Assembly: GCF_002778325.1 (NCBI RefSeq)
Contig: NZ_NESI01000003.1
Span: 372,001-436,000 of the forward strand
Length of the DNA stretch: 64,000 nucleotides
Direction: 5' to 3'
Source of the DNA: Limnohabitans sp. B9-3
GTDB lineage: Bacteria > Pseudomonadota > Gammaproteobacteria > Burkholderiales > Burkholderiaceae_C
Part shown: in pieces, positions 7,902 to 16,323 of the stretch
Layout: each line of letters begins with the position of its first letter
How positions within the stretch are numbered: the first letter of the stretch is position 1
The notes under the pieces: generated by a model
The model's database searches: none
Told to the model about the DNA's origin: nothing
What the model saw: the letters and a program-made list of their open reading frames with translations, nothing else
Translations under genes and position numbers: made by a program

Positions 7902-8369
7902 ATGACCCTGTCTTACATGTACCAACGCCCTGGTTTTTTGCTCAGGCGCTCTCACCAAATTTCTGCCGCCGTGTTTGAAAACGTCTGTGCAGGTGTGGGT
8001 CTGACACAAGCGCAATACGGCGCTTTGATGGTGCTGGCCAGCGAGCCCGGTATTGACCAAAGCCGTTTGGCCCGCGCCTTGGCGTTCGACAAAGTGACGG
8101 TGTTGCGCGTGTTGCGCGGCTTAGAAGATCGGGGTTTGGTGTCGCGTGAGGTCTCGGCCAGCAGCCGTCGGCAAATGGCCGTTCAGCTGACCGCGGAGGG
8201 CAAGCGTTTGCTTAAAAAGGCCGAGGCACCCGTGCATGAGGCGTATGAGCAATTGATGGCCCCCCTCGATGAGGCGCAGCGTCAACAGTTGGTGAGCTTG
8301 CTGCAGACCTTGACGGACAATTTGGGTGAACAAGCGCGGGCCGCTTTTGTACCTTTGCAACATGGCTGA
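7902..8369 (+). CDS. MarR family transcriptional regulator
   Basis: A 155-residue winged-helix regulator. The recognition region lies in residues 40-105 (GIDQSRLARALAFDKVTVLRVLRGLEDRGLVSRE followed by the wing ASSRRQMAVQLTAEG). MarR proteins are dimers that release DNA on binding small, often aromatic, ligands. Its position divergent from the monooxygenase-FAH-Bug operon suggests it controls that operon in response to the aromatic substrate. The stop codon overlaps the start of the downstream glutathione transferase gene by 8 bp, so the two are co-transcribed. Confidence 0.9.
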   Translation: MTLSYMYQRPGFLLRRSHQISAAVFENVCAGVGLTQAQYGALMVLASEPGIDQSRLARALAFDKVTVLRVLRGLEDRGLVSREVSASSRRQMAVQLTAEGKRLLKKAEAPVHEAYEQLMAPLDEAQRQQLVSLLQTLTDNLGEQARAAFVPLQHG

Positions 8370-9018
8370 TCTGCCCATTCTTTATTCGTTTCGGCGTTGC
8401 CCTTACGCCATGCGCGCACGCTTGGCCTTGCGTGTCAGCGGTGTGGCTTATGAACACCGCGAAGTGGCGCTGAAAGCCAAGCCTGCGCCGATGTTGGCGG
8501 CGTCGCCCAAAGGCACGGTGCCGGTGCTGTGTTTGCCCTCGGGTGAGGTGTTGGATGAAAGCGTGGACATCATGTATTGGGCCTTGCAGCACAACGATCC
8601 TCAGGGTTGGCTGCCCAGTTCGCCCGAAGCGCAGGCCTTGGTAGACGGGAGTATTGCGTTGAACGATGGGGAATTCAAAGCCCACCTGGATCGCTACAAA
8701 TACCCACAAAGATTTGGCTTAGAGAACGGCTTGCAACATCGCGCGCTGGGTGCCAAGGTGTTGATGCAGTGGGCGTTGATGCTGGAAGCAAACCATCAAA
8801 CCCATTCTCAAATGCAAGCCTATTTGGCGGGCCTGCAGTGGGGACTGCTCGACGCCTGCGTGGCCCCCTTTGTGCGTCAGTTTGCGCGCACCGACCGCCA
8901 GTGGTTTGACGCGCAGCCATGGACTCTGTTGTCGCAATGGCTCACGGCATTTGAAAATTCAGAGGCGTTTGTTGATGTGATGGCCAAGCACGCGTTGTGG
9001 GCGGCGCCAGAAGCCTGA
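8362..9018 (+). CDS. glutathione S-transferase (omega/Grx2-like)
   Basis: A 218-residue protein with a thioredoxin-like N-terminal domain (LPILYSFRRCPYAMRARLAL, GTVPVLCLPSGEVLDES) and an all-helical C-terminal domain. The CPYA motif at about residues 12-15 suggests a cysteine-type GST of the omega or glutaredoxin-2 sort, acting by thiol exchange or deglutathionylation. The start at 8362 lies inside the 3' end of marR (8-bp overlap). Upstream in-frame ATGs inside marR are rejected because the GST fold begins at the chosen Met. A role in detoxifying quinones or ring-cleavage products of the adjacent cluster is possible but unproven. Confidence 0.85.
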   Translation: MADLPILYSFRRCPYAMRARLALRVSGVAYEHREVALKAKPAPMLAASPKGTVPVLCLPSGEVLDESVDIMYWALQHNDPQGWLPSSPEAQALVDGSIALNDGEFKAHLDRYKYPQRFGLENGLQHRALGAKVLMQWALMLEANHQTHSQMQAYLAGLQWGLLDACVAPFVRQFARTDRQWFDAQPWTLLSQWLTAFENSEAFVDVMAKHALWAAPEA

Positions 9019-9050
9019 AGCCTTGGCATGTTGCAAACGCATGGGCGCGC

Positions 9051-9917
9051 TTAGGCGGCAGACTTTAAAAAGTCCATCACCAACGCCCATTGCCCCGGCA
9101 CATTCAAAGCGGGCGCATGGCCGCAGCCTGCAATTTCCACCGTTTTCAGCAAGCCTTTGGCGCCCGGGCCGCGCGTGTGCATGGCTTGCAGGGTATCGGT
9201 TGAAATCAAGTCGGAGTTGGTACCGCGCATCACCATCACGGGAATGTCGAGCGTGTCGTACTCAGTCCACATGGGGTACTCGGGCACTTCACGAAAAAAT
9301 TGCTGGGTAATGTTCGGGTCGTAATGGGGCGTCACGCGGCCATCGGGCAAACGTCGTGTTGAAGTTTCCGCCAAATGCGTCCACTGGGCATCGGTGTGAA
9401 AGCCGAACGGGGCATAGGCTTGGCGAAAGAAGGCTTCGAGTTCGGGCACGGTGTCAAACGCGGGGGGCTGGCCAGCGTAGGCTTTGATGCGTTCGACCGC
9501 GGTGGCTGAAATCTCTGGCGCAATGTCGTTGAGTAGCAGGCTGCGAATGCGGCCCTTGCAGGCGGGCAACTCAAGGCCTGCCGCACACACCAAGCCCAAA
9601 GCCCCGCCCATGGAGGTGCCAATCCAGTGGGCTTGATGGATGTTCAACCCGTCCATCAACGCCAAGGCCGTGCGTGCGTAAGTGGCAAAGCTGTAGTCGT
9701 GCTGGGGTGCATGGCTCCATTGGCTCAGGCCTCGGCCGATGGTGTCGGGGCAGATCACGCGGTATTGACTGCAGAGTTGTTCAGCCAAGGCATCAAAGTC
9801 GCGGCCCGTGCGGGCCAAGCCGTGCCACGCGATGACCGCAGGCAGCGACGGGTCACCCCATGCGGTGTAGTGGAGGTTGAAGCCGTGGCATTGCAAATAG
9901 TGAGAGCTGAATTTCAT
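9051..9917 (-). CDS. alpha/beta hydrolase
   Basis: A 288-residue alpha/beta hydrolase without a signal peptide. The oxyanion region is AWHGLARTGRDFDALAEQL, the nucleophile elbow is GTSMGGALGLV with Ser at about residue 108, and the late Asp/His are visible in MRGTNSDLIS and IAGCGHAPALN. The substrate is unknown: the family includes esterases, lactonases and meta-cleavage hydrolases. It is divergent from rsuA; the start codons are separated by only 25 bp, so the promoters overlap the coding starts. Confidence 0.85.
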   Translation of the reverse strand: MKFSSHYLQCHGFNLHYTAWGDPSLPAVIAWHGLARTGRDFDALAEQLCSQYRVICPDTIGRGLSQWSHAPQHDYSFATYARTALALMDGLNIHQAHWIGTSMGGALGLVCAAGLELPACKGRIRSLLLNDIAPEISATAVERIKAYAGQPPAFDTVPELEAFFRQAYAPFGFHTDAQWTHLAETSTRRLPDGRVTPHYDPNITQQFFREVPEYPMWTEYDTLDIPVMVMRGTNSDLISTDTLQAMHTRGPGAKGLLKTVEIAGCGHAPALNVPGQWALVMDFLKSAA

Positions 9918-9942
9918 GGTGGCTTCAGTTTACGATTGCGCC

Positions 9943-10698
9943 ATGCAACTGCAAGAAATTTTGTACTCCCAAGGCTTTGGTACGCGCCGTATTTGCGCGG
10001 GTTTGATTCAGCAAGGCCATGTGCAGGTCGACTTGGGCGAGGGCCTGGTGGATTGCGACAACCACCTCGAAGACGTGGCCGTCAAAGCTGGCCTGATGTA
10101 TTCGGTGCAAGGCGTGCTGTGGCCGTACCACGAGAAGGCCTATGTGCTGCTGCACAAGCCCGCCGGTTACGAGTGCTCGCATAAACCTTCGGCGTGGCCC
10201 AGCCTTTACACCTTGCTGCCGGCCGCGCTGCGCCAACGGCCGCAAAAAAGTGCGGTGCAAGGCGTGCAAGCGGTGGGGCGCTTGGACCAAGACACCACCG
10301 GCATGCTCGTGCTCACCGACGACGGCCCCTTGATTCACCGCATGAGTTCGCCGCGTCACCATGTGCCCAAGGTGTACGAAGTGACGACCGACGATCCGCT
10401 CGATGCCACGCAGGTTCAACGCCTGCTCGACGGTGTGGTGCTGGACGATTCGCCCAAACCCGTCAAAGCCGCCGCTTGCGAAGCAGTGGCCGAGCATCAC
10501 ATGCGCCTGACCTTGACCGAGGGCAAGTACCACCAAGTCAAACGCATGTTGGCAGCGGTGGGCAATAAGGTGGTGGGGCTGCATCGCTCGCAAATTGGCG
10601 CCATGCCTTTGCCGGCTGAGTTGGCGCCGGGTAAGTGGCGCTGGATTTCTGAGGATGAGTTGAAGCTGTTGGCCACCAACAGTTTGACGGCTGCCTGA
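9943..10698 (+). CDS. rsuA: 16S rRNA pseudouridine(516) synthase, RsuA type
   Basis: A 251-residue pseudouridine synthase of the RsuA/RluB/RluE group, which isomerises a uridine in rRNA. A small S4-like N-terminal RNA-binding part (LQEILYSQGFGTRRICAGLI) is followed by the catalytic domain. The catalytic Asp is in VGRLDQDTTGMLVLTDDG, and the later motif EGKYHQVKRMLAAVGNKVV is characteristic of RsuA. The open frame begins at 9916, but the conserved N-terminus starts at Met 9943. It is divergent from the hydrolase gene at 9051-9917 and separated by 8 bp from the convergent hydrolase gene downstream. Confidence 0.88.
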   Translation: MQLQEILYSQGFGTRRICAGLIQQGHVQVDLGEGLVDCDNHLEDVAVKAGLMYSVQGVLWPYHEKAYVLLHKPAGYECSHKPSAWPSLYTLLPAALRQRPQKSAVQGVQAVGRLDQDTTGMLVLTDDGPLIHRMSSPRHHVPKVYEVTTDDPLDATQVQRLLDGVVLDDSPKPVKAAACEAVAEHHMRLTLTEGKYHQVKRMLAAVGNKVVGLHRSQIGAMPLPAELAPGKWRWISEDELKLLATNSLTAA

Positions 10699-10706
10699 GT
10701 CGGCCT

Positions 10707-11516
10707 TTAAGGCTTGTCGCTTAAAAATTCGGTGATCAACGCCAGCGTTTGCGCCGGTTGATCGCGGTGCGGCGAATGCCCGCAGGCGGGAATGGCGTGG
10801 CGTTGAATCTCTGAATTGGGTGCAATTTCTTCAATTTGCGCCAAGCTGCCGTAGGCGTCGTTCACGCCTTGCAAGGCCAACACGGGGCAGGAGATGGCTT
10901 GGCATTCAGCGCGAATGTCAAAGTTTTGAAAACCGGGCGACAGCCACACGTCGTTCCATTGCCAAAACGCCGTGTCCACATGGGCATGAAATTTGGCCAA
11001 GCGTTCGCGCAAGCGGCCACCCTGAGGCGTGCTGTCTAAAAAAGCCGCACGCGCGGCTTGAATGGCTTGGATGGACACCGCCTCCACCTTCACATGCGGT
11101 GCCATGACGATGCACGCGCTCAAGGTGTGGCGTGCCGCGTGCAGCAACGCGATGGTGCCGCCGTCGGAGTGTCCCAGCAAGACGGGCGCTTGGATGTGCA
11201 ATGCTGCCAACAGTTCAGGTAGCACGCCCCAAGCTTCGTGGTGCATGTAATCGGGGGGCAAGGCGTTGGCCCCACGTACATCGGCGATGTCCTGCGACTG
11301 GCCGTAGCCCCGCCTTGAAAACACCACGCCTGCGCGGCCTGTGGCGTGGCAGACCTGTTCGGGCCAAAAGCCGTCGCGACTGCGCCACATGGCGACCGAG
11401 CCCAAGCCTTCGTGCAAAAACACCAAGGTCGCGCGCAACGTTTGGCCCTCGGCAGGGGGAAGGGCGGGGATGTGCACCACTTCGAGGCGTGAATCTTTGA
11501 GCTGCATCGAATTCAT
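10707..11516 (-). CDS. alpha/beta hydrolase
   Basis: A 269-residue alpha/beta hydrolase. The N-terminal strand and oxyanion motif are FLHEGLGSVAMWR, the nucleophile elbow is LLGHSDGGTIAL (Ser at about residue 117), and Asp/His appear in LQGVNDAYGS and IPACGHSPHRDQPA. It has no signal peptide and no operon partner. The HEGLGS oxyanion motif is common in an uncharacterised hydrolase branch of Burkholderiales. The natural substrate is unknown. Confidence 0.85.
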   Translation of the reverse strand: MNSMQLKDSRLEVVHIPALPPAEGQTLRATLVFLHEGLGSVAMWRSRDGFWPEQVCHATGRAGVVFSRRGYGQSQDIADVRGANALPPDYMHHEAWGVLPELLAALHIQAPVLLGHSDGGTIALLHAARHTLSACIVMAPHVKVEAVSIQAIQAARAAFLDSTPQGGRLRERLAKFHAHVDTAFWQWNDVWLSPGFQNFDIRAECQAISCPVLALQGVNDAYGSLAQIEEIAPNSEIQRHAIPACGHSPHRDQPAQTLALITEFLSDKP

Positions 11517-11598
11517 CGCGCCATCGTAAGGCGTCGCGCACGAGGGACAAAGACGCGCTCGTTACACTTGGGACACGTTTTTCAAAGGTGTTTACCCC

Positions 11599-12579
11599 GT
11601 GATTTTGTTTCAACGCGTGACGCAGGCCCTCGCGGCCGCACTGGTTTTGGCTTGCTTCTCGGCGCAGGCTGCCAACCCGATTTTTGTGCTCAATTCGCTA
11701 GACGCCAGCGTCAGCGTGATTGACCCCACGACCTGGAAAGAAACCCAACGCATTGCCACGGGCAAAGAGCCGCATCACATGTACCTCACGCCGGACGAGA
11801 AATCGGTCATCGTGGCCAACGCAGGCAGCGACTCGTTGACCTTCATCGACCCCCGTACCGCCCAAGTGCAGCACATGATTCGCGGCATCTTGGACCCCTA
11901 TCATTTGCGCTTTTCACCTGACATGAAATGGTTTGTGACGGTGGCCAACCGCCTCAACCACATCGACATTTACCGCTGGGACGGCCAAGCGCTCACCTTG
12001 GCCAAGCGTATTCCCTCGGGCAAAACGCCCAGCCACCTTTGGATTGACACCAAAAGCACCACGGCTTACGCCACCATGCAAGACAGCAACGAGCTGGTCG
12101 CCGTGGACTTGGCCACACAAACCGTCAAATGGCGCGTCAAAACGGGCCAAATGCCTGCCGACGTATTTGGCACGCCCGACGACAAACACCTGTTGGTCGG
12201 CTTGACCGGCGACAACCATGTGGAGGTGTACGACGTTTCTGGCCCGCAAGCCAAATTGGTCAAAACCATTCCGACAGGTCAAGGCGCGCACGCCTTCCGT
12301 GCTTTGGGCGATGGACGTCATGTGTTCGTGGGCAACCGCGTGGCCAACACCGTGAACAAAATCGACTACACCACCTTGACCTCGGTGGCGCAGTTCAAAG
12401 CTCCCGGCGGTCCAGACTGCATGGAAGTCACGGCCGACGGTAAGTTGCTGCTGGTGTCTTCGCGTTGGATCAAAAAAGTCAGCGTGATTGACTTGAGCAA
12501 TGGTCAGTTGTTGCGCCAGGTGAACGTGGGCAAATCGCCGCACGGCATTTGGACTTTGGACCACGCTAAACGTTTTTAA
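11599..12579 (+). CDS. secreted YVTN/YncE-type beta-propeller protein
   Basis: A 326-residue secreted protein: signal peptide ending ACFSAQA at about residue 25, then repeated beta-propeller blades (SLDASVSVIDPTTW, GKEPHHMYLTPDEK, NAGSDSLTFIDPRT, and so on to GKSPHGIWTLD). Such propellers bind ligands or proteins in the periplasm and have no catalytic signature. The gene begins with GTG-ATT shortly upstream or the ATG-like start at 11599 in the frame MILFQRV. It is followed after 5 bp by the deacetylase gene, so the two are probably co-transcribed and may act on the same envelope polymer (inference). Confidence 0.82.
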   Translation: MILFQRVTQALAAALVLACFSAQAANPIFVLNSLDASVSVIDPTTWKETQRIATGKEPHHMYLTPDEKSVIVANAGSDSLTFIDPRTAQVQHMIRGILDPYHLRFSPDMKWFVTVANRLNHIDIYRWDGQALTLAKRIPSGKTPSHLWIDTKSTTAYATMQDSNELVAVDLATQTVKWRVKTGQMPADVFGTPDDKHLLVGLTGDNHVEVYDVSGPQAKLVKTIPTGQGAHAFRALGDGRHVFVGNRVANTVNKIDYTTLTSVAQFKAPGGPDCMEVTADGKLLLVSSRWIKKVSVIDLSNGQLLRQVNVGKSPHGIWTLDHAKRF

Positions 12580-12584
12580 ACGGC

Positions 12585-13400
12585 ATGTTTTTTAACAAGA
12601 CCTTGGCCCAATGCATGCCCAAGTTTGTGCGTCATGGGCTGACGGGTTTTGGGGCGTTTGTGATCTCGGCCAGTTTTACCGCCCAAGCTGCGGCGCCGTG
12701 CAACAAACCGCTCTACCTCACGTTTGATACGGGGCACATGGGCGTGGCGCCTTTGATTGCCGAGGTGTTGCAGCGGCAAAACGTGAAGGTCACGTTCTTT
12801 GCGGCTAACGAACCCACCCAAGAGGGCGACGGCACCTTGGGCGAGCATTGGGCGAGTTGGTGGCGGGCGCGCGGCGCGGAAGGCCACGCGTTTGCCTCGC
12901 ACACGTATGACCATGTGTATTGGCGCGCCGACGTCGGTCATGGCAGCTGGCAAATGCGCGCCAGTGCAGGCCCGAACAAAGGCAAAACCGAGGTCTGGAA
13001 TAGCCAGCGCTATTGCGCTGAGTTGCAGCGCGCCAACACCCGTTTGCAGCAGGTGACGGGTCAAACCCCGCTGCCCTTGTTTCGCGCGCCTGGCGGTAAA
13101 ACGTCGCCCTCGTTGCTGGCTGCAGCCAAGCAATGCGGGTTTGGCCATGTGGGTTGGGCGGATGCAGGCTTCTTGGGCGACGAGTTGCCCAGCGACAAAT
13201 ACCCCAACGCGATGTTGTTGCAGCGCGGGTTGAAAAACGTGCGCTCTGGCGACATCTTGATGGCACATTTGGGCATTTGGTCGCGCCAAGACCCGTGGGC
13301 GCCTGCGGTGTTGGAGCCGCTGATTGAAGGCTTAAAGGCCAAAGGGTTTTGTTTCGCCACCCTGCAGACGCATCCACAATTCAAAGCATGGACACACTGA
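12585..13400 (+). CDS. polysaccharide deacetylase (NodB fold) with altered metal motif
   Basis: A 271-residue secreted NodB-type carbohydrate esterase 4 protein, with an export signal ending near ASFTAQAAA. Motif 1 is TFDTGH instead of the usual TFDDGP, so the catalytic Asp is kept but the metal-binding Asp is Thr. Motif 2 is intact (SHTYDH) and motif 3 is FRAPGG. CE4 enzymes remove acetyl groups from chitin, peptidoglycan or exopolysaccharide. The changed first motif leaves two His ligands and makes ordinary zinc binding doubtful. It is 5 bp downstream of the beta-propeller gene and overlaps the sterol desaturase-like gene by 13 bp. Confidence 0.83.
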   Translation: MFFNKTLAQCMPKFVRHGLTGFGAFVISASFTAQAAAPCNKPLYLTFDTGHMGVAPLIAEVLQRQNVKVTFFAANEPTQEGDGTLGEHWASWWRARGAEGHAFASHTYDHVYWRADVGHGSWQMRASAGPNKGKTEVWNSQRYCAELQRANTRLQQVTGQTPLPLFRAPGGKTSPSLLAAAKQCGFGHVGWADAGFLGDELPSDKYPNAMLLQRGLKNVRSGDILMAHLGIWSRQDPWAPAVLEPLIEGLKAKGFCFATLQTHPQFKAWTH

Positions 13401-14368
13401 CCGACCTGTTCGCCGACGCTCAAGCCGCCTTGTACGAAGGCGTGATGCAGCCCTTGGCGTTTGCGTTGGGGCTAGGCAACCGCTTAGAAGATTTGTTTGA
13501 TGGCACGGGGTGGTTGCTGGTGGGCTTGCTGCAAATTCTGGTCATGGTGGTGGTGATCGGCCCCTTGCAGCGCTGGCGTCCAGCAGAGGCTCAAGGCCCA
13601 GCCAGTTCGGTGCGCACCGACGTGATTTACACCCTCATCCATCGCTTGGGACTTTTTCGGATTGCCTTGTTTTTCACCATCGAGCCTGTGTTGGACGATG
13701 CGATGGGCGTGCTGCGCACCGAAGGTGTGGGCTCTTTCCATTTGGACGGTCTTTGGCCCGGCGTGACCGATGGCCCGTGGGTCAGTTTTTTGATTTACTG
13801 GTTGGTCTTCGACTTTTTGAACTACTGGCTGCACCGTGCCCAACACCAATGGCATTGGTGGTGGACCTTGCATGCGATGCACCACTCGCAACGCCACATG
13901 ACACAGTGGACCGACAACCGTAACCACTTGCTCGACGACCTTATCGGTGCCGTGGTGTGGGTGATGGTGGCGCAGATCGTGGGCATCGCGCCCAGCCAAT
14001 TTGTGGCCGTGGTGGCCCTGACACAACTGAGCGAAAACTTCCAGCACGCCAACTTGCGGGTGAGTTTTGGCAAATGGGGCGAGCGCCTGTGGGTGAGTCC
14101 GCGTTTTCATCGTTTGCACCACGCCATTGGTTTGGGCCACGAAACCCAGCAAAACGCGAAGGTGGTGTTGGGCGGTCACAACTTTGGGGTGTTGTTGCCT
14201 TGGTGGGACATGCTGTTTGGTACAGCCAACTTTTCAGAGAAATTCGAGTCCACAGGCATTCGCGATCAAGTGGAGAAGGGTGTGGACTACGGCGAAGGCT
14301 TTTGGGCGCAGCAGCGCTTGGGGCTGTCGCGTTTGCTGGCCGTTTTGAAGGGGCACACTGAAAGTTGA
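13388..14368 (+). CDS. sterol desaturase/fatty acid hydroxylase family membrane protein
   Basis: A 326-residue integral membrane protein with the eight-histidine di-iron signature of the fatty-acid hydroxylase superfamily: HRAQHQ, HAMHHS, and FHRLHH near residue 240. Such enzymes hydroxylate or desaturate lipids with O2. Its start at 13388 lies inside the deacetylase gene (13-bp overlap), so translation is coupled. The frame open to 13349 would add residues from inside the deacetylase gene and is rejected. In bacteria the substrates are mostly unknown; a lipid or hopanoid substrate is a guess. Confidence 0.85.
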   Translation: MDTLTDLFADAQAALYEGVMQPLAFALGLGNRLEDLFDGTGWLLVGLLQILVMVVVIGPLQRWRPAEAQGPASSVRTDVIYTLIHRLGLFRIALFFTIEPVLDDAMGVLRTEGVGSFHLDGLWPGVTDGPWVSFLIYWLVFDFLNYWLHRAQHQWHWWWTLHAMHHSQRHMTQWTDNRNHLLDDLIGAVVWVMVAQIVGIAPSQFVAVVALTQLSENFQHANLRVSFGKWGERLWVSPRFHRLHHAIGLGHETQQNAKVVLGGHNFGVLLPWWDMLFGTANFSEKFESTGIRDQVEKGVDYGEGFWAQQRLGLSRLLAVLKGHTES

Positions 14369-14390
14369 TCGCCTCGGTTATGCTTTTCCA

Positions 14391-15269
14391 ATGCGATTGT
14401 TTTTAGATTCTTTTTGGCGCGCCTTGGGCTACTGCCTGATGCCGCGCGTGATGCTGCTGTCTTTGCTGCCCTTGGTCATGCTGTTGGCCTTGGCGATGAG
14501 CTTGGGCTATTTTTACTGGCAGCCCACCCAAGACTGGGTGCGCGAGATGCTGGACTCCTGGCAGATGTTGCAAAGCATGATGGACTGGTTGCAAGCGCGC
14601 GGCGCCGGCGGCTTGCAAAGCGTGATGGTGCAGCTGGTCATCATCTTTGCCATCACCCCTGTGCTGGTGATCGTCTCCCTTTTGGCGGTGTCGTTGATGA
14701 TGACGCCTGCGTTGCTCAACTTGGTGGTGGAACGCCGCTTTCAGCACCTATCACGCAAGCAAGGCGGAACCATGGTCAGCAGTTTGATGTGGACTTTGGG
14801 CTCTACCTTGGCAGCCATCCTAGCTATGCTGATTTCGCTGCCCTTGTGGGTGGTGCCGCCACTCATGTTTGTGGTGCCGCCTCTGATTTGGGGTTGGTTG
14901 AGCTACCGCGTGATGGTGTACGACGCGCTGCTGGCACATGCCAGCCGCGAGGAACGCATCACCATCGGTCGGCGGCACCGTGGCTGGCTGTTGGTGATGG
15001 GGGTGCTGACTGGCTACATGGGGGTTTTGCCCAGCATGGTGTGGGCATCTGGGGCCTTTTTTGCTGCTGCGTTTGTGCTGTTGGTGCCCTTGGCCATTTG
15101 GATTTATGCCTTGGTATTTGCCTTCACCTCCCTGTGGTTCACCCATTACAGCTTGGCGGCGTTGGAAAGTCTGAGGGCGGAGTCGGACTTTGTGGTGGTC
15201 GGCGCCTCAGAACCGCTGCCCGCGCTAGCATTGCCGGATGAACCACACGCCACACCCCCTGCCGTCTGA
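14391..15269 (+). CDS. EI24 domain membrane protein (CysZ-like)
   Basis: A 292-residue membrane protein with about six hydrophobic segments and the EI24 family pattern: an N-terminal FLDSFWRALGYCLMPRVM, and PLWVVPPLMFVVPPLIWGWL in the middle. The family includes the sulfate permease CysZ, but no sulfur genes are nearby, so transport of sulfate is not supported. It follows the sterol desaturase-like gene by 22 bp and overlaps the start of the CinA-N gene by 32 bp in another frame. Confidence 0.78.
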   Translation: MRLFLDSFWRALGYCLMPRVMLLSLLPLVMLLALAMSLGYFYWQPTQDWVREMLDSWQMLQSMMDWLQARGAGGLQSVMVQLVIIFAITPVLVIVSLLAVSLMMTPALLNLVVERRFQHLSRKQGGTMVSSLMWTLGSTLAAILAMLISLPLWVVPPLMFVVPPLIWGWLSYRVMVYDALLAHASREERITIGRRHRGWLLVMGVLTGYMGVLPSMVWASGAFFAAAFVLLVPLAIWIYALVFAFTSLWFTHYSLAALESLRAESDFVVVGASEPLPALALPDEPHATPPAV

Positions 15270-16089
15270 GACGCGCCCCGAATTTGGTCTGATCATCGTC
15301 GGTGACGAAATCTTGTCTGGCAAACGCGCTGACAAGCACATGCCCAAAACCATTGAGTTGTTGTCCGCCCGCGGTCTCACGCTGGAGTGGGCCGATTACG
15401 TGGGCGATTCGCCCGAGCGCATCACCCGCACCTTGGCCAGGGCTTTTGAAAGCAACAGCATTGTGTTTTCGTGCGGCGGTATCGGTGCCACGCCGGACGA
15501 CCACACCCGCCAATGCGCGGCGCGCGCTTTAGGGGCTGAGCTTGAGCTGCATCCTGAAGCGGAAGCCTTGATTCGTGAGCGCATGCAAGACACGGCCAAA
15601 GAGCAGGGCATCCCCTACGAGCCCGACCGCGCGGACAACGTGCACCGCCTCAACATGGGCGTGTTCCCCAAAGGGGCCAGCATCATTCCCAATCCCTACA
15701 ACAAGATTCCTGGTTTCAGCTGTCACGGCAAAGGTGGTGGCACGGTGCATTTTTTGCCTGGCTTTCCGGTCATGGCTTGGCCCATGATGGCTTGGGTGCT
15801 CGACACGCATTACCCGCATTTGTTCCAGCACGAGGCGTGGATTGAAAAGTCAGTCGTTGTTTACGGCTCCATGGAGGCCACGCTGACGCCCTTGATGGAG
15901 ACCTTGGAGCGTGAGCACGCAGGCATCAAAGTGTTCAGCCTGCCCAGCGTGGATCATCCGGTGCATGGGCGCCACATTGAGTTGGGTGTGAAGGGGGCGC
16001 CGGCGCTGGTAGCCTTGGCTTATCCCGCTTTGTTGGCAGGCCTGCAGCCGTTTGGCGTGCAATTGGGCCCCGAACTGGTGCGGCCTTGA
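15238..16089 (+). CDS. molybdopterin-binding / CinA N-terminal domain protein
   Basis: A 283-residue protein of the competence/damage-inducible protein A N-terminal type (MoaB-like fold). Visible motifs are IIVGDEILSGKRADKH and SCGGIGATPDDHTRQCAA, the phosphate-binding GGIGATPDD loop of the family. It lacks the C-terminal nicotinamide-nucleotide deamidase domain of full CinA. Relatives with only this domain are proposed ADP-ribose or FAD pyrophosphatases; the role here is uncertain. The start at 15238 overlaps the EI24 gene by 32 bp, which is acceptable because homologous sequence begins at about residue 13. Confidence 0.82.
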   Translation: MNHTPHPLPSETRPEFGLIIVGDEILSGKRADKHMPKTIELLSARGLTLEWADYVGDSPERITRTLARAFESNSIVFSCGGIGATPDDHTRQCAARALGAELELHPEAEALIRERMQDTAKEQGIPYEPDRADNVHRLNMGVFPKGASIIPNPYNKIPGFSCHGKGGGTVHFLPGFPVMAWPMMAWVLDTHYPHLFQHEAWIEKSVVVYGSMEATLTPLMETLEREHAGIKVFSLPSVDHPVHGRHIELGVKGAPALVALAYPALLAGLQPFGVQLGPELVRP

Positions 16090-16092
16090 TGG

Positions 16093-16138
16093 TGCATTCA
16101 TTTGGTGCACTCTCTGTGACTTGCACCAATTTTGTGCG
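16093..16138 (+). promoter_or_regulatory. two NtrC-type upstream activator sites of glnA
   Basis: Two 17-bp dyads fit the NtrC consensus TGCACC-N5-GGTGCA. TGCATTCATTTGGTGCA (16093-16109) has a perfect right half and two mismatches on the left. TGCACCAATTTTGTGCG (16122-16138) has a perfect left half and two mismatches on the right. Their centres are 29 bp apart, close to three helical turns, and lie about 150-180 bp upstream of the predicted start of transcription. The window also carries ntrC, the likely binder. Confidence 0.72.
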
Positions 16139-16256
16139 TATTGCGGCTGCCTTTTTATGCATCAAACCACATACCTGCGTCTGAGTCACCTCGAACTCAG
16201 TGCAAAATATGAGGCTTGACGGGAGAAGTGATGTCTGAACTAGGTCGTCCATGACT

Positions 16257-16272
16257 TGGCACAGAAACTGCA
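16257..16272 (+). promoter_or_regulatory. sigma-54 (-24/-12) promoter of glnA
   Basis: TGGCACAGAAACTGCA matches the sigma-54 consensus TGGCAC-N5-TTGCA with the invariant GG and GC 10 bases apart; one mismatch (C for the first T of the -12 element). It would start transcription near 16283, 41 bases before the glnA ATG. Together with the two upstream NtrC sites it forms a classic nitrogen-controlled promoter. Confidence 0.8.
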
Positions 16273-16323
16273 TCCTTAATCCTTGAAAACTTTTTAAACC
16301 AACTACCCTAGCAGGAGAACTTG

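Noticed and set aside
12805-13377. Long antisense frame opposite the deacetylase gene
   Set aside because: Arg/Pro-rich translation typical of the shadow of a GC-rich gene; the plus strand encodes a clear NodB protein.
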